Shown here in pieces: positions 1 to 22,907 of a DNA stretch of 64,000 bases (its first letter is position 1; each line of letters opens with the position of its first letter). Source of the DNA: Sipunculus nudus (taxonomy: Eukaryota; Annelida; Sipuncula; Golfingiida; Sipunculidae); assembly GCA_026874595.1 (NCBI GenBank), contig CM049313.1, positions 75,256,659 through 75,320,658 of the forward strand, read 5' to 3'. Under the pieces are notes generated by a model that saw nothing but the letters and a program-made list of their open reading frames with translations, had not been told where the DNA came from and searched no databases. Made by a program: the position numbers and the translations under genes.

Positions 1-1089
1 TGGTACCCTTTATGTCTGTGAGCTGCAGGGCAAACAAAAGTCTGAGCACCTTGAAGGTCAATCTCTTTTCAGTTTCAAGGTTTCCTAATTAATATTTTAT
101 GTTGGAGGAAAGTTAAAGAAATGTGGGGCTTGACGTAGGAAAATGCACAGCCTAACAAAGGAATTGCTGCCATTGCTGAAATTCAGTTGAGCATTTGGTT
201 CTGGTAAGAGAAATGGATCTTTTGGCAAATAACACGTGGATGGATTTATAAAGGTTGATTAAGGTACTGGTATTAGCTCTTAACTGTGCTATATTAAGTG
301 GCCAAACATCACAGGGTGGACTTCTGAATGGCCAGAAACCATCTGTCTCTCCCCACCCCCCACCCCCCCCCCCCGCCTTTAAGCCTCTGGGCCCTTGTTT
401 TCTTGAGTATATTTAATCATTTTCTTGAACTGCCTGCCTGCCCTTATGCTACCCGTGTGGGTTAAAATCCCATTTTTGTTTACAAAATGCTATGTCCCAG
501 AGAAGTACCTGAACAAATATAATGGCATAAACAGAACAAAACTTTAATCCAGGAACCCCTAGTCACACATCAACTTGGCCATTCCGCCAAATACGGTGTC
601 TGGTCACGTGACCCAAAATACATGCCAAAACCCAAACTCTGTTATGGAAAGTAGGAATACATAACTCTCTGGTTTGTTTTCTTGGACACTTTCACGTTCA
701 GATTTCATTTTTTTTTTTTTCACAAATATCTTCCGGCCTTACTGAACACAGAGATCTGAACCCACCCCTTTCATATCAGACAAAAAACAATGAAATTGTA
801 TTGAATTTTTATTTTCTTTTGCATATATATACATTAAGAAATAAAAAATTGTAGTCTCCATAAACAACACATATCTTTGGTACATGCACACAAGAACCAT
901 TGGTATCAGGTTTCCATGACAACCATGTGTGTCAAATGTAACCCAATTTTCAGCCACATGTGTGTAAGGCAAGTAAACCAAAAATATTCACTGTCAGGCA
1001 AGTAACATGCACATTAAAAAAAAAACATATCCTATCTGTTTTTCTTGTCCTATTCTTTAAATAAGATTTTATATCTAACAATCACAGTT
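1..1089. other. Non-coding stretch, possibly beyond the fst 3' end
   Basis: No convincing coding region is seen. The stretch is AT-rich with a poly-C tract near 349-374 and a poly-T tract near 709-720. Several TTTATT strings on the plus strand (AATAAA on the minus strand, for example near 806) could be polyadenylation signals for the minus-strand fst transcript, but nothing picks one out. A GGTCACGTGACC palindrome lies near 603. Confidence 0.4.
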
Positions 1090-1271
1090 CAGTGAAACCC
1101 GTGTTATGAGACCACCCACTGACTGGACTGGCTAAAAGCTGTCTTAATTCACAAGTGGTCTCATAAGACAGGTCAGTTATAACCAATGTGAATGCTTTCA
1201 ATTCACCCAAGAGTGGTCTTAATAGACAGGTGGTCTTATAAGATAGGTGGTCTTTCAGACAGGTTCCACTG
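1090..1271. mobile_element. MITE-like element with about 26-bp terminal inverted repeats, copy 1
   Basis: The left end reads CAGTGAAACCCGTGTTATGA and continues into GACCACC. The right end, reverse-complemented, reads CAGTGGAACCTGTCTGAAAG and continues into ACCACC, so the two ends form imperfect terminal inverted repeats. The interior has several GTGGTCT(C/T)ATAAGA-like motifs and no coding capacity. A second copy in the opposite orientation lies at 30378-30534. This is a non-autonomous cut-and-paste transposon by structure; the superfamily is inferred only from the TA duplication seen at copy 2. Confidence 0.65.
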
Positions 1272-4200
1272 TGTAACTAAATCAGGTAAAGTTTCAAAGC
1301 TGAATTCACCTTTTCACTTGGTAAATTCTCATGTAGCTTATACCCAAAGTTTCAATGATTTTTTCATCAATAATAATTAGTCCACTTTAATTAAAGAAAC
1401 ACTTGTCTTGTCTCATACATATACAAAAATAAATAAATTGAAGTTTATGTACAAAACTATAATTTCACTATCTGATAAACAATATATACTTTCCCCTACC
1501 CTAGTATGTCCATTAATGTTGAAAGCAACTCACTTGCTGAAGGCATCTCTTTTTAATTTAAAGGCTTAAATTCAAACTGCAAACAAAATTTCAAGGATAT
1601 TAAAACATCCCCTTTTTGTTTATAAAAGTAGGGAGTATATCAGATGAAAAAAATGATCTTCTATGAAAATTTCATTAACCCTAGCATGTGACCAATACAC
1701 TTTTCTGAAGACCATGTTATCAGGTGAATTTTAGTCGACAACTGAATGCAGTTTTGGACATTATGATCTTAATGGGCAACAAACTTTAGCACCACCTATA
1801 GAATTTCCGAGGAACACCACTTGAATTAATGATGCTTGATATACTTGTAACTCCAGCTTACAATACCTGTTTAGCAAAAAAGTGAGACTGGTATCTGTAA
1901 TATATATCCATCAGCTTTGACAATTCACTAAACTTAGACTGGTTCCATTCTCATATTTTCAATATTGGTTGATGAACATATCTTATTCTTTCATATGTGA
2001 TATCAAGACAAGCTGTGATACCCTGACAGAGAACTTGTCTATACAATGGATTCACTTGATTATTTACTTCTGAGATACAGCAGATGCCGGAGGTGGCAAG
2101 TTCTTAAATTAACAGAAAATGACGGGGTGTCCGTAAGCCATATTGCCCTAGACTAGAAAAAAAAGCTGATTGGAGTATCAGATTCCATACAGTCAGTAAG
2201 AAACACAAGTGGCACTTTTGTTTATATAATACTAGCAATTCAAAGTGAACATTCTAGCAGTACCATGATAATTTGCAAGGCTTTGCAATACAGAAAATGT
2301 ATGTTCAATGTTACCCTTTTAACCCCAGCAGTTTACAGTAAATAAAACAAAACTGCTTTTTAAATATTAGATATAGGTCAACTTTTAAATGGCAAATGAG
2401 AAGTGTCTGAATAATGAAACCCAAATGCAAATGAAGAATTATAAAATAAATTTATATGTAAACATTTAAAATATTTTTCTTAAATATCTGTACAAGGGTT
2501 AGACCAAATCATAACTAGATAGAACATAATATCAGCAGTTTGAAGGAATGTATGCTATGGTGTTTCTTTACCATAAAATAAAACAAGGCAACTTCTGTAG
2601 CATGAACCTTTTTAAAAGTTGAGTAAAAGATGCAAAGTTCCAATAAAAAATATCTGATTAATCTACTGCTTGGTAAAGTCATTCTTTAACATTACTTTAA
2701 CAGGATGGAAATGTCTCATATAAAATCTGTTCCATCAATAAATACCCCAAAAAATACTAGAATACTTATTTAAAAATATGCAAATGGCTGCCAGGAGTCA
2801 AAGTGCAAGGATAAGGCACCAGCCGAATTGACTTAAATTACACATTTAAACATGCTAACTTCTTGTTGTTTATCCTCTTAAATACACAATACAACCAAAT
2901 ATCTGTGGAAATTATTAATATTTAAAAAAAAACTAAATAAAGTAAAGAAAACAAGTCTGACAATGTCATTTTGTACCAGTGTTTTGATTGTTCTAAAAAC
3001 AAGAAAAAGGTTTGAGAAGATTAATTCCAAAACTGAGAGGGCACCAAGTAATGAAACTGACCTATTTGCTCAAATCCTTTTCAAATCATGAATACACAAA
3101 CTATACAACAAAAGTCCTTGTAAAGTATACTTCCTCAAAAGAAGAGAGAACCATTTTGAATCAAAGACAATGATCTGTATACTCAACTTAAATGCTCATC
3201 AGTACTTTTTCAGTTGAGCTGCATATGGAACAGTTATCTTAAAGCAGTTTACTCAAAATACAGTTTACTCAAGTGCCAACCACTGGGTGGCACAAACATC
3301 TACCACCAGGTGGCGCATCTGCTTTAGAGTCTCTCAGGTGAGAGGAAGGCATCATTGGCAATATTATTTAATAGTTTTATCTATATATATGATCATAACA
3401 TACATAATAGACTAAAGACACCCTGACCAGTCACATAATGCCCTTCCTTGTACCCAGTGTGCCTCCCTGCTGGCTTCCTTTTTCTCCTTATAAGCATAAT
3501 TAAAAGAATGGCACAGAATAGTAAAAAAAATCCTCATACCAATATTTGGCAACACATTTCTTAAAAAGCATTAGCAAGGCAACCTAAAACCTTGCGCAAA
3601 TTTATGAACATGTGCTTAGCAGAACACAAGTAAAATTCTTCAACTACATTGACACTAATTGTGACAAAGTACAATGAATACTACTATTACAGATGCAAAT
3701 TAAACATGTCTACCCAAGACTTGTGTGTGTGCACAAAATGAAAGGGGTATGAGGTATATAAAGTATAGTCAAAAAGCAAATTTGAAATGGAACAAATCTA
3801 TACATCCTTATTGTGTCTAATCATTTATATACAGTTTACAACAAAATAAAGAGCTGAGCATCAGCCCCCCACCCCCAAAATTTTACCTTCCCAGAATGCA
3901 CTTAGATGACATCACACATAAAATAGCATGTCAGCCTGCTTAAGGTAATTTCACAATCAACTGAACAAAATAAAGGCACCTACAACAAACAACAGCAACA
4001 TTAGCAATCCGCCCCAAAACAGAACATTATTACAGTTTCATTATAAACTTATATTTCTCTCTACCAATACACATACACAATTTAGGTATACAACTGAAAG
4101 TATAAATAATAAAAATAAAGATGACCACATGTTCACCAAATAAATAATAAAATATTAAATACAACATTTCAGTGTTTGATTAGTTACATAATACAAAGCA

Positions 4201-4880
4201 TATTATGTTTACTGTTTCAAATGTCAGTGTACTGATATCAAAAGCATGGTACCTTGCTATCTAGTTTTATAATACTAATATTAAAATGATGGCTTATCAT
4301 GGTACCGAAAGTCGCGATACAACCATAACCATATGTGGCGATCATAAAATGATTATGAAAGTGTATCAAATGCAATCAGACAGCTGTCCTGAAGTAGCTT
4401 TCTAGGAAAGAGAGTGACTATTTAAAATCTAAATGCCATTTATCCACAGTTCTCATACTGTTCTTAGCTATTAAATCACTCTGAAGTCTTTCAAATAATA
4501 CATAATATACTATTCCCTCTCTAAAGATTCATATAAATAATAATTCCTTCAAATATATACTGTCCCACCACTGTTTGTGCTTATATTAACAAAAGTGGTA
4601 TGGGTTAACATTAAAATGTCTTGTAACAACTATGCACACTACCCTTATTGCCTTATACACCCTAACTCTCAATGCTTCAAACTGACCTAAAGCAAGTATG
4701 TGGTAGGGCACCAGTCTATGGCAAATTCAAGACTGGTGCCTATGGTACAGCTGTGAGATTCTTTCTCCATGGACAAAGCACAGAGAATCCCAATATCACT
4801 GGACGAGTGCCATAGGCTGCCAATCTCTGTGGAAAGCCATCCCATATTGCTCTGTTTTCTTACTGCCGGTTGCTGGTTGT
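1272..4880 (-). other. Presumed fst 3' UTR and downstream non-coding DNA
   Basis: About 3.6 kb of AT-rich DNA has no recognisable gene, transposon or long repeat, unlike most of the window. It lies directly 3' of the proposed last fst coding exon on the minus strand, so some or all of it may be a long 3' UTR. Many candidate AATAAA signals on the minus strand prevent placing the end. A short direct motif with CACTGGGTGGCAC and CACCAGGTGGCGC occurs at 3281-3316. The UTR assignment is inference. Confidence 0.3.
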
Positions 4881-15241
<10,361 letters not shown>

Positions 15242-15599
15242 TTCTGCTTCTTGAACAAGTCCCAAAATCACTGTAAAACGAAGTTTTCAAGCGTTTCTTA
15301 CAACTTTTCCGCCTGGCAACGTGCCAACTCACGTGTAGCGAGTTGTAAACAATAAGTTGTACTATGTGTCCTCGCGTGAAAGTTCACTTGCAAATTCCAC
15401 AACGCCAGTAAGCTGGTGATTCACAAACTAAATGAACGTCGAAGTTAGTTGCAAGTTAAATTTACACACGTGAATGCCCACTAGAACATTTACTACGAGT
15501 GTTGTCTTTCAGAGTCGAGTTGGTTGTCTGAGGGCGGGAACACGCACATGGGTTTATGAATGAGCGGTTGAGTGAGAGAAGTGTCACATGACCAACTGC

Positions 15600-15640
15600 G
15601 TCATACCCAAACAACACCAGTGTCCCATATAAAGGCAAGT
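15600..15640 (-). promoter_or_regulatory. fst: Possible fst core promoter with TATA-like box
   Basis: On the minus strand CCTTTATATGG lies at 15625-15635, about 390 nt upstream of the fst ATG. A start 25-30 nt downstream would give a 5' UTR of about 350 nt with no obvious intron. The motif also reads TATAAAG on the plus strand, so its orientation is ambiguous. No initiator can be assigned. Confidence 0.22.
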
Positions 15641-16735
15641 CACAAGTGAAGTAACGTTACGAGTGTAGCTCTGCTGATACAATTTAATTTAAATCACAAT
15701 TCTAATTACATGGGGTGACCACCAGCATGCATGTGTTCTCAGAACGTAGCCAAAGGCACAATGTGGTGAGTTTACAGGAGGTAAAAACAAATTAGAACAC
15801 CCCACGAAGAAAGAAACGATTCCTGCTCCTTGCGTTTATGAAAACAAGCGACGGAGTTTCCCTATAACCCAATCACTCGGCCGTCCGTGTAGGCCAGACA
15901 GCATGAGGAGCGCAAGTATTGTTGAAGTAGAAAAAAAGGAACGGCGCACCCTGGCGTGTGTTTATCTAAGTCTATGTTGCGGCTTTACAACTTTACAACC
16001 TGGTAAGATTAGCCTACTGACAAAATAAGCAAATCATGCTAATTTTCAGTAATAACATATTATTTGCAGGTGTGAACGTCCAAGAAGACCCTATTTGCAA
16101 TTCTGGTACCTAATGGCACCTCTGAAATGTGATCGGGCCCACGTACCCTGCTCAGCCTCATATTTGGGGATGGTGGCATGTGATTCTCTTTATTATTGTT
16201 TCTCAATATATATACACACACACACACATTTGTTACTAGCCCATCAGAATGAACTCCTCAATTGCTTTTTTTCAGTGACTGACGCATTGAGGAGTCCATA
16301 GATTGTACCTGCAGTAAACTGTGATTATAACACTCCATACACAACTGTGAGATTCAGCATATATCCATTGATTAATGTTCAACACATCTATGTGTATTGT
16401 ATATTTGACCACTGGAAAACATTACTGTTCTGTTCTCAGCCCTATTTTGCACCAAGGAAGTTAAAATATGAACATAATAGTACACAGGCCTAAAGCCTTA
16501 TACAGGACTGCCACCAAATGCAAGATGTCTACGGGGCTGTTAATGCTTCAATTCTCTCTGGACAAATACTATCAGTTGCTGATGTTACATGTGCTTCATG
16601 CTTTCCAGAATGGTTATTTTTTATTACAGGCCTTTCGAAATATAATATTATGTGAACATTGGTTTGTTAAAACCATAGGAAATATTTTTATTTAATTTCC
16701 TTTCTAAGAGTAACAGATCGTATCGTGCTATAACC

Positions 16736-16805
16736 CCAGTTAGCCCTTTGGTGGGCCGGCGACGCAACAGAAACTGGAAACCTGTTGCGTCGCCGTCGGC
16801 GGCTA
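16736..16805. repeat. GC-rich fold-back (hairpin)
   Basis: GGCGACGCAACAG at 16758-16770 pairs perfectly with CTGTTGCGTCGCC at 16782-16794 around an 11-nt loop. Outside this, TTAGCC and GGCTAA extend the inverted repeat imperfectly. It stands out from the AT-rich surroundings. It could be a mobile-element end or a degenerate palindromic unit; nothing identifies it. Confidence 0.7.
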
Positions 16806-16893
16806 ATTTGTTACGAACCCTGAACTGCATGTAGTAGATTTAATATCCTTCCCTTTATTTTAGCAGCCAAGTTATTGCTTTTATACGCACGCA

Positions 16894-16896
<3 letters not shown>

Positions 16897-16938
<42 letters not shown>
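16897..16938. repeat. TA microsatellite at the left edge of the LTR element
   Basis: About 42 bp of TA ending exactly where similarity to the other LTR begins. TA repeat also borders the other end of the element at 29841-29862, so the element probably inserted into a TA microsatellite. Confidence 0.9.
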
Positions 16939-16941
<3 letters not shown>

Positions 16942-17835
16942 CACCAGGTCGGGGAATCGTTCGTGGTGACACACATCACACTCTCCTTACGTGTATTCTC
17001 TCATTCCATCCTGAACGAAGTTTGGTGATCACACAGTTTATTGTTGAGTCGGCGGTCCGACGTTATTATCACTCCATGACCAGACCTCGGTTCCCGGCTT
17101 GGAGCGGTCCAGGAAACTTATGTGCTGGTCAAAGAATTTGTGGCGAGACTCGCGTGAACTCTCAGGAGCTCACAGGAAATCTTTTTCTAACCTCTTACTA
17201 TACAGCTTATATAATTTCTGTTGATGTGTGGAACTACTGGACCTTCACAAAAAAAGGCAATGCTACGGTAGCCTTCCCCGAACTGTTACCTTCACCTCAT
17301 TATAAGAAATAGGGATGAGAGGTTTACTCTATACCTACAGTATATACCAATATTTATACATTGTTACTTATATTACACAATAACTAAAACGTACCTTAAT
17401 TCCTAATGACAACAAACATCCTTTCTCCATTTTTATCTTGATCTATACTTTAATCTTATTCTCATTAAAATGCTAGCAACCCTTCGTTAGACTAGTCCAC
17501 TTGTACCTTCAGTCTTGACCACGGCCAAATGTGCGCCAGTGGCTACCTGGTACCAAGGAATGCCGGTTGCTGCCGATTGACGTCATACCCATAACTTTTA
17601 AACACCTTGCGCCCCCAATATAACTGACCGCTGGCTATCACCAGGACACTTGCAGCTGTTCTGTCAATCTCATTCTATAATTACTATCTATCTCGGCTGC
17701 TGTGTATAACAACGCAAGGTCACCTTTACTGGTCCATACAATCTTATATACTTACTGGTCCATAAAATCTTATATACCTACTACTGGTCCATACAATCTT
17801 ATATAATTACTAAAGATAAACTCCACCTTATAATA
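16939..17835 (-). repeat. 3' LTR
   Basis: Matches 28953-29840 in the same orientation. In the element's sense it starts TATTATAAGGTGG and ends GGTGATA, so it lacks the usual TG...CA termini. It contains a three-fold internal repeat of ACTGGTCCAT(A) near 17730-17815 and an AATAAA on the minus strand at about 17037-17042 that may serve polyadenylation. Confidence 0.9.
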
Positions 17836-17992
17836 GTTGCCTGCCGCCGAAAACCAGATCCTCCCGGATCTGAATATAAAACAACTAGTGTGCTGGAATA
17901 ATGTCGGACCAAATTAATCACAGTACATCCAATGTGTAAGTGTGTACAAAACCATGCACACTCAGAGATAATACATAGCATGCATAACACAG

Positions 17993-18044
<52 letters not shown>

Positions 18045-18464
18045 GTGTATCCGTAAAAACAATAAAGAATTTAAACAGAGTCAATGAGGTCATTCCATGT
18101 TTATACGTATAGTATATCGTAGGCGATATACACATTGTCCACACGAGTGCAAGTATAGCACAAGAGTCTCTTCCGGCCAGGGGCCTTTTCATGGTGCAAC
18201 CTCTCGGATACACATTGCATTATATATGATATACATGTATAAGACATCCTTGCTATTCATGGATGCATTACACTGCTAAGATTTACATAAAGCGAGCAAT
18301 AAGTTCGTGATAAATATAGCAAAATAATAAGCCACATCTATGTAGAAATATGCATACGATAGAGAATACTTAACAACATCGATATAACATAATATATCAC
18401 TAATTAACAATCTCCTTGATATAACATAATATAGCTATTAATTAACAATCTCATTGATATAACA
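17836..18464 (-). other. Untranslated region between env-like gene and 3' LTR
   Basis: Contains a TA microsatellite (17995-18039) and no domain-bearing frame. A purine stretch CCGGGAGGATCTGG upstream of the 3' LTR (minus strand, near 17862-17875) is the only candidate polypurine tract and is weak. Confidence 0.6.
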
Positions 18465-20997
18465 CTACCACCTATGGCTGCTTCCAGATTCCAGCTCATT
18501 GAGCGGATACAGTTGATCAGTGGTAGCTGTAACCTGAAGCTCCACTGAATCTATAGCGTTTGCCTGACTTTCATAAGTGTTGTTTAAAGTTTGAATTTCA
18601 TGTATCAGCGATGTCATTTGATTTTGACTTAATATAATGTACAAATAGTACGGTCGTGACGTAATACATCGTAACTTCCAACCAACCCAACGAGTAACTG
18701 TGAGGTCATCAGGTACGGGAATTGTCGCATGACTGAATTTACCTTGAATGAGACAGGGTGAGTTCCAGTGCAAATGAACGGTCGTTGTGAACCAATTTGT
18801 AGTAAGAGATATGGCAAGAGCGACTGGAAACGAGCAAAATTTATAGGATTGGCCACATAACGGTAGGGATAAAGGGAGATGTGCTGACACGAGAGGCCAC
18901 CAGTAATTAACGATGAGAGTACCGTTTTGTGCCTATGGATTTTTCGATACCGATAAGTGGAAAAAATAACAGTTGCAATACAAACTGAGCTCAATAAAAA
19001 CACTAGCCATACATAATTTTGGTAGGTGGGGACATCCTTGTAGGGTAGACAGTGATGTGTAGGTGTCAGTGGTAGTAGGGTGCCATACCAAGTGGTGATG
19101 TTGAAGGACGTAGAGGCATCAACCCGCCCCGTTTGACTTGCTTGTAACAAGGCAAATAATATAGCTAACCGCCGAAGTCTGATAAATATAATTAAAACCA
19201 AAAGGAGTAAAAGAGCGGTCGATGCGTACATAACAAACTGAAGTATCCGTGTGAGGGAAAACCATGGGAAGCTAGCCGTAGCGACCCATTCACCAGCATA
19301 AATAGGTGCGGTTAAAGACTGATATATTTCATTATTTGCTTTAGCCTGAGCTGCCATTCTTTTTAGGCTTAAGTGAGCGACTTGATCTTGAGCCACGAGT
19401 TTTGTATATGTGTGATCGTATATGTGAAACGGTGGAATAGTGAAATTGAGAGTACTCGAAAATAAAGAGTTAGGTAAGATATCCCGTAAACGTTATGGAG
19501 CGAAGAAATGCTGAAGCAATGCGAGATTGACCGGGTGAAATATAGTTATCAAATCGGAGGCTTGTGAACAGGCATCAATGCGTGGTGTTATATGGAACGC
19601 ATCTGCTATTATAGTACAGTGACATGGCACTTCGAGGAGACATAATTTGCAACCTGATTGTTGTGAAAAATGACCATTAGCACAGGTGACTGATATTTTA
19701 TTGACACTTGAAGCAACTAAACGAGTATCCCCTAAATAACGGAGATCTGAATGGAGACCATATTTAAGAAAACGGAAGTCGCAGAGTTGAATAACTTTAG
19801 ACTTTTGCATGAAAAAGATAGAGCTTTCACATGAGGCTTTAAGCGTTGGACGAGGGACACTGATGTCCGAACATGATTTGAAATAATTACCCGTGCACTG
19901 AGAAAACTGACTCTCTGAGAATTCAATAAATGTGCGACGATTCTGACTAACAGCCAAATACGCCGGTAAGTCAAGTAATTGGGAAGCGTGAGTACTAGAG
20001 TGGTTGATCGGAACCGGAAATGTAATTATTTTATAAAAATCCAATAAATCGGGGGCGGAAGTAATTGGAACATTTATAGTAACAAATATAGATGACTTAT
20101 GGCGAATATATTGAACCACACTTTCATAATAATAAGTGGGATGCATTGTTGTCACAGTAAATCCTGGGTATTTTTGTTGCACCGATTTTGCAATATCAGA
20201 AAGGACTTGTTGCAGAAATTCCGGAGGAATGAGCAAGGGAGATAACTGGTGCTGTAAAAGAGCAGCGACACCTTGATATAAATGAGATGCTTTATCGTGG
20301 ATTAAATGAAATTGTTGAATAAAATTGAGACTATACTGTTGAACGATGGCCACAAATCTAAAGGTAGAAGTACGTCTTTGTTTCATTGTATTCAGGATGT
20401 CAGTGATGGCGCGATGGTTAAGATGGACTTCCTTTAAGAGTTTATCAAACTGATGGTTAGTGGCAGTCATATAAGATGTTATAGCGATGTAGATTCTGTT
20501 TGAAGGGCTCGCGTTATTGTGTCTGTTCTGTTAGTCATTGCCTGAATATGCCGTTGTAAAATTTGAATATCTTTCATTGTGACAGTGCCAAACAAGGATT
20601 ATGACCAATCACCAATAAAGGGTAAAAGGGACCGTTTATCGCGCGGGGAATTTGACTCATCAGGTATGAATGACATGATGTTACGAGATAATTTGCGGAA
20701 AACTGCCATTGTTTTATTTCTCATTCGATCAACCGTGGCTAGTATGACCTCTAGTTTTTCGCAGTCGATTTTATCATTTTTGTCGTCACATGAAACATTA
20801 TCCATGCTAAATGGCGGCAAATTCGTAGGGAGTTGAACTTGAAACGTATGTTTCCAATTCTGCACATTGCAGTTGATTATGCCCACCTTCTTAAAAATAA
20901 CGCCATAATTGGCTCGCTGAACCATTTGGCCCGCTTCTCCTGTAACGCATTCTAGGCTGGCGAGCAGGAGAGCCAGGTGCACGAATGCACGTCCCAT
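18465..20997 (-). pseudogene. Degenerate env-like gene of the LTR element
   Basis: In its own sense it starts at ATG 20997 with a hydrophobic signal peptide (about residues 1-20) and has a furin-like site RDKR followed by SLLPFIG, resembling the cleavage/fusion region of insect errantivirus and baculovirus F-type envelope proteins. Then comes a long ectodomain (19496-20470) with a cysteine-rich end, next a hydrophobic span (STALLLLLVLIIFI), a loop with a possible N-glycosylation site (NIT), and a second hydrophobic span (WLVFLLSSVCIATVIF). A TAA stop lies at 20599-20601, a frameshift at about 20480-20490, a TAA at 19493-19495 and a frameshift at about 18890. The last part (to 18465) has a coiled-coil-like stretch. 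Two membrane spans are unusual for an envelope protein. Function as an envelope is inferred from position and motifs. Confidence 0.7.
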
Positions 20998-21010
20998 AGA
21001 CCAGGCGGTA

Positions 21011-21035
21011 CCTGGAAGCAGAAGGGATGAAAGTA
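21011..21035 (-). promoter_or_regulatory. Likely splice acceptor for subgenomic env mRNA
   Basis: On the minus strand a pyrimidine tract TTTCATCCCTTCTGCTTCC is followed by AG at 21012-21013, and the env ATG begins 14 nt later. This is what a spliced env transcript would need. The matching donor near the 5' LTR was not identified. Confidence 0.55.
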
Positions 21036-21788
21036 ATTGAGATATAATGAGTGTGCACCCGTCCCGCGGGGTTTACAAAAAAATAATAATAAGGGTAAAG
21101 GATTCTCTGCTTCCTGGCGATTGGTCCGGGATTTTAGCTGTTATAGTATTGTACGTGCTCGGGTCAACCTATCTTTCGTATTCGATTTATTCACATTAAT
21201 AAATTGTAGTAATTAATGTCACATATTTATTTTGTTATCATGTATATCATGGATTTACCGCGGTGACTCAAGTTGACTTAACGGCCGTACTATACGCGGG
21301 TCATGGTTTTATTTGAAGGTATTGAGGGCTCTGGTATATGTGCGTATGTTTGAATGCAATAATTTATCTTCTTTTTCTCCTATGGCGGGTTCCTGCTTGG
21401 GTCCGATTTATGTGAAATTCTCGGATTAATGCGGGAGAGATATTTTCTTTTGGTTCCCAAGATGACGGAGCTTTAGCCGCTCATTTTACTAGGTACTCTC
21501 TCTTGCCCTGTTTTGTTCGACATTTCAAAAGCCTATCGACGGTATAATATATACTGACTCGTCGCGCGCGCTGGTTTGATTCGATACCGCTGGGTTCTGT
21601 GTCCTATCTGGACTGGAACCACGTGTTGCCGTGGGGCTTTTTCCAGACGTGGGACCACCTTGTTGAAGGTCTCCCATCTCGGGTGACTTGGGACTTGTAG
21701 TGTCCGTGCTTTGTTCCGGGTTCGATGGAACCGGATTCGTTTGGCGATCGAACGGATCGAAAAACGGCTTCAGGCGGGCCGCATTAAT
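21036..21788 (-). other. Spacer between pol end and env
   Basis: About 750 bp between the integrase C-terminal region and the env acceptor. A reading frame rich in Pro, Ser and Thr runs from the integrase end to about 21560; beyond it no open frame is seen. Confidence 0.5.
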
Positions 21789-22907
21789 GAGCTAGTTCAG
21801 TGGTTTGTCGTTTTGTGATTTTAATAGTTTATATGTATGGTTAGGGTAAGCCTGGGCGATCTAATAAGGACCATACCATTTATGGCTTAATTTGGGTGAT
21901 AACCCTTTTCTTTTTCGGTGTACACTAAGCCACACCCTATCACCAACCTTGTACGCCGGTTCGACTGCGCGCTTATCATGCTGTGCTTTATATTTGGTCT
22001 GCGCTTTACTAATATTGTCTTTGGCTATGCTAGAAGCAAGCCGAACCCTGTCCATCAAGGAATCTAGTTATGCCGATCTGTTTTCTCCCAGTCCAAGCGG
22101 AACTGGATTGAGAAGCTGTTGGTCTATGGGCAATATGGGTTGACGCCCGAATACTTTCTCATAAGGTGCTAAAGTAGTTGATTGACTTGCAGGAGACTTA
22201 CGACATGCCATCATAACAGATTGAACAAGATCGGGCCAGTCAGATTGATCTAGCTTAATGTATGCGCGCAAGGTTTGTAAAACCGTACTGTTTAGTTTCT
22301 GAACGAGGCTGTTTGTTTGAGGATGGTAGCTAGATGTGGCCACTTTGGTTATCTCGAAGAGTTGACATAAATGTTTAATGACTTTTGACATGAAATTGGT
22401 ACCCCGGCCACTGATCAATACTTTGGGTGGCCCAAAGCGTGTTAGGAATTGTTGGTATATGTTGTCAGCAACTTCGGCAGCCTCTAAGGACTTTAATGGA
22501 TATGCTTCTGGCCATTTACTAAAAGAGTCGATAAGAAGCAAAATATATTTATAACCGGAAGGTGAGGTTGGGAACGGGCCTAAAATGTCCAGATGAACTC
22601 TATTTAAGAAGTCATTAACTGGCAGGGGAATGAGGGGGGCGGGTTTTGCATGGAAGTGCCGTTTAGATTGTTGACAAGCAATACAAGAGCGGACATAGGC
22701 CACAATGTCCGAGTACTGGGAATGCCAAAAATACTTCGCCCAAATAGCTAAGTGGGTAATTTCTATCCCCCGATGCCCCCCGCCCGCCATTGAGTCATGA
22801 TACGAGCGGAGTACATCGTCGCGTAGTGCCTTTGGTAATGCTAACTGAATGATCGTTTTTTTCGGATTTGTTCTTACCTCGAGGCGTAAATTTGTGATAC
22901 AAGACAC
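21789..22907 (-). pseudogene. Integrase region of pol, catalytically broken
   Basis: Inserts element DNA in family members. The zinc-binding HHCC part is visible (HDSMAGGGHRG, then CIACQQSK). The catalytic core has the first Asp in HLDILGPFP. The second, normally Asp in a DRGTNF-like motif, is Gly here (ISGRGTNF, codon GGC at 22407-22409). The Glu expected in HPQTN..VER is Lys (VQKLN, codon AAA at 22296-22298). Both are single-base transitions from the usual codons. The C-terminal GPY/F motif (HKWYGPY) is followed at once by a TAG stop. A frameshift near 22880 separates it from RNase H. Confidence 0.9.

Larger units (their letters stand above)
15242..16896. other. 5' flank of fst and non-coding DNA
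   Basis: Contains the presumed fst 5' UTR and promoter (next entry), a short CA tract near 16213-16226, and a GC-rich fold-back at 16736-16805. The open frames in this stretch show no domain. Confidence 0.5.
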
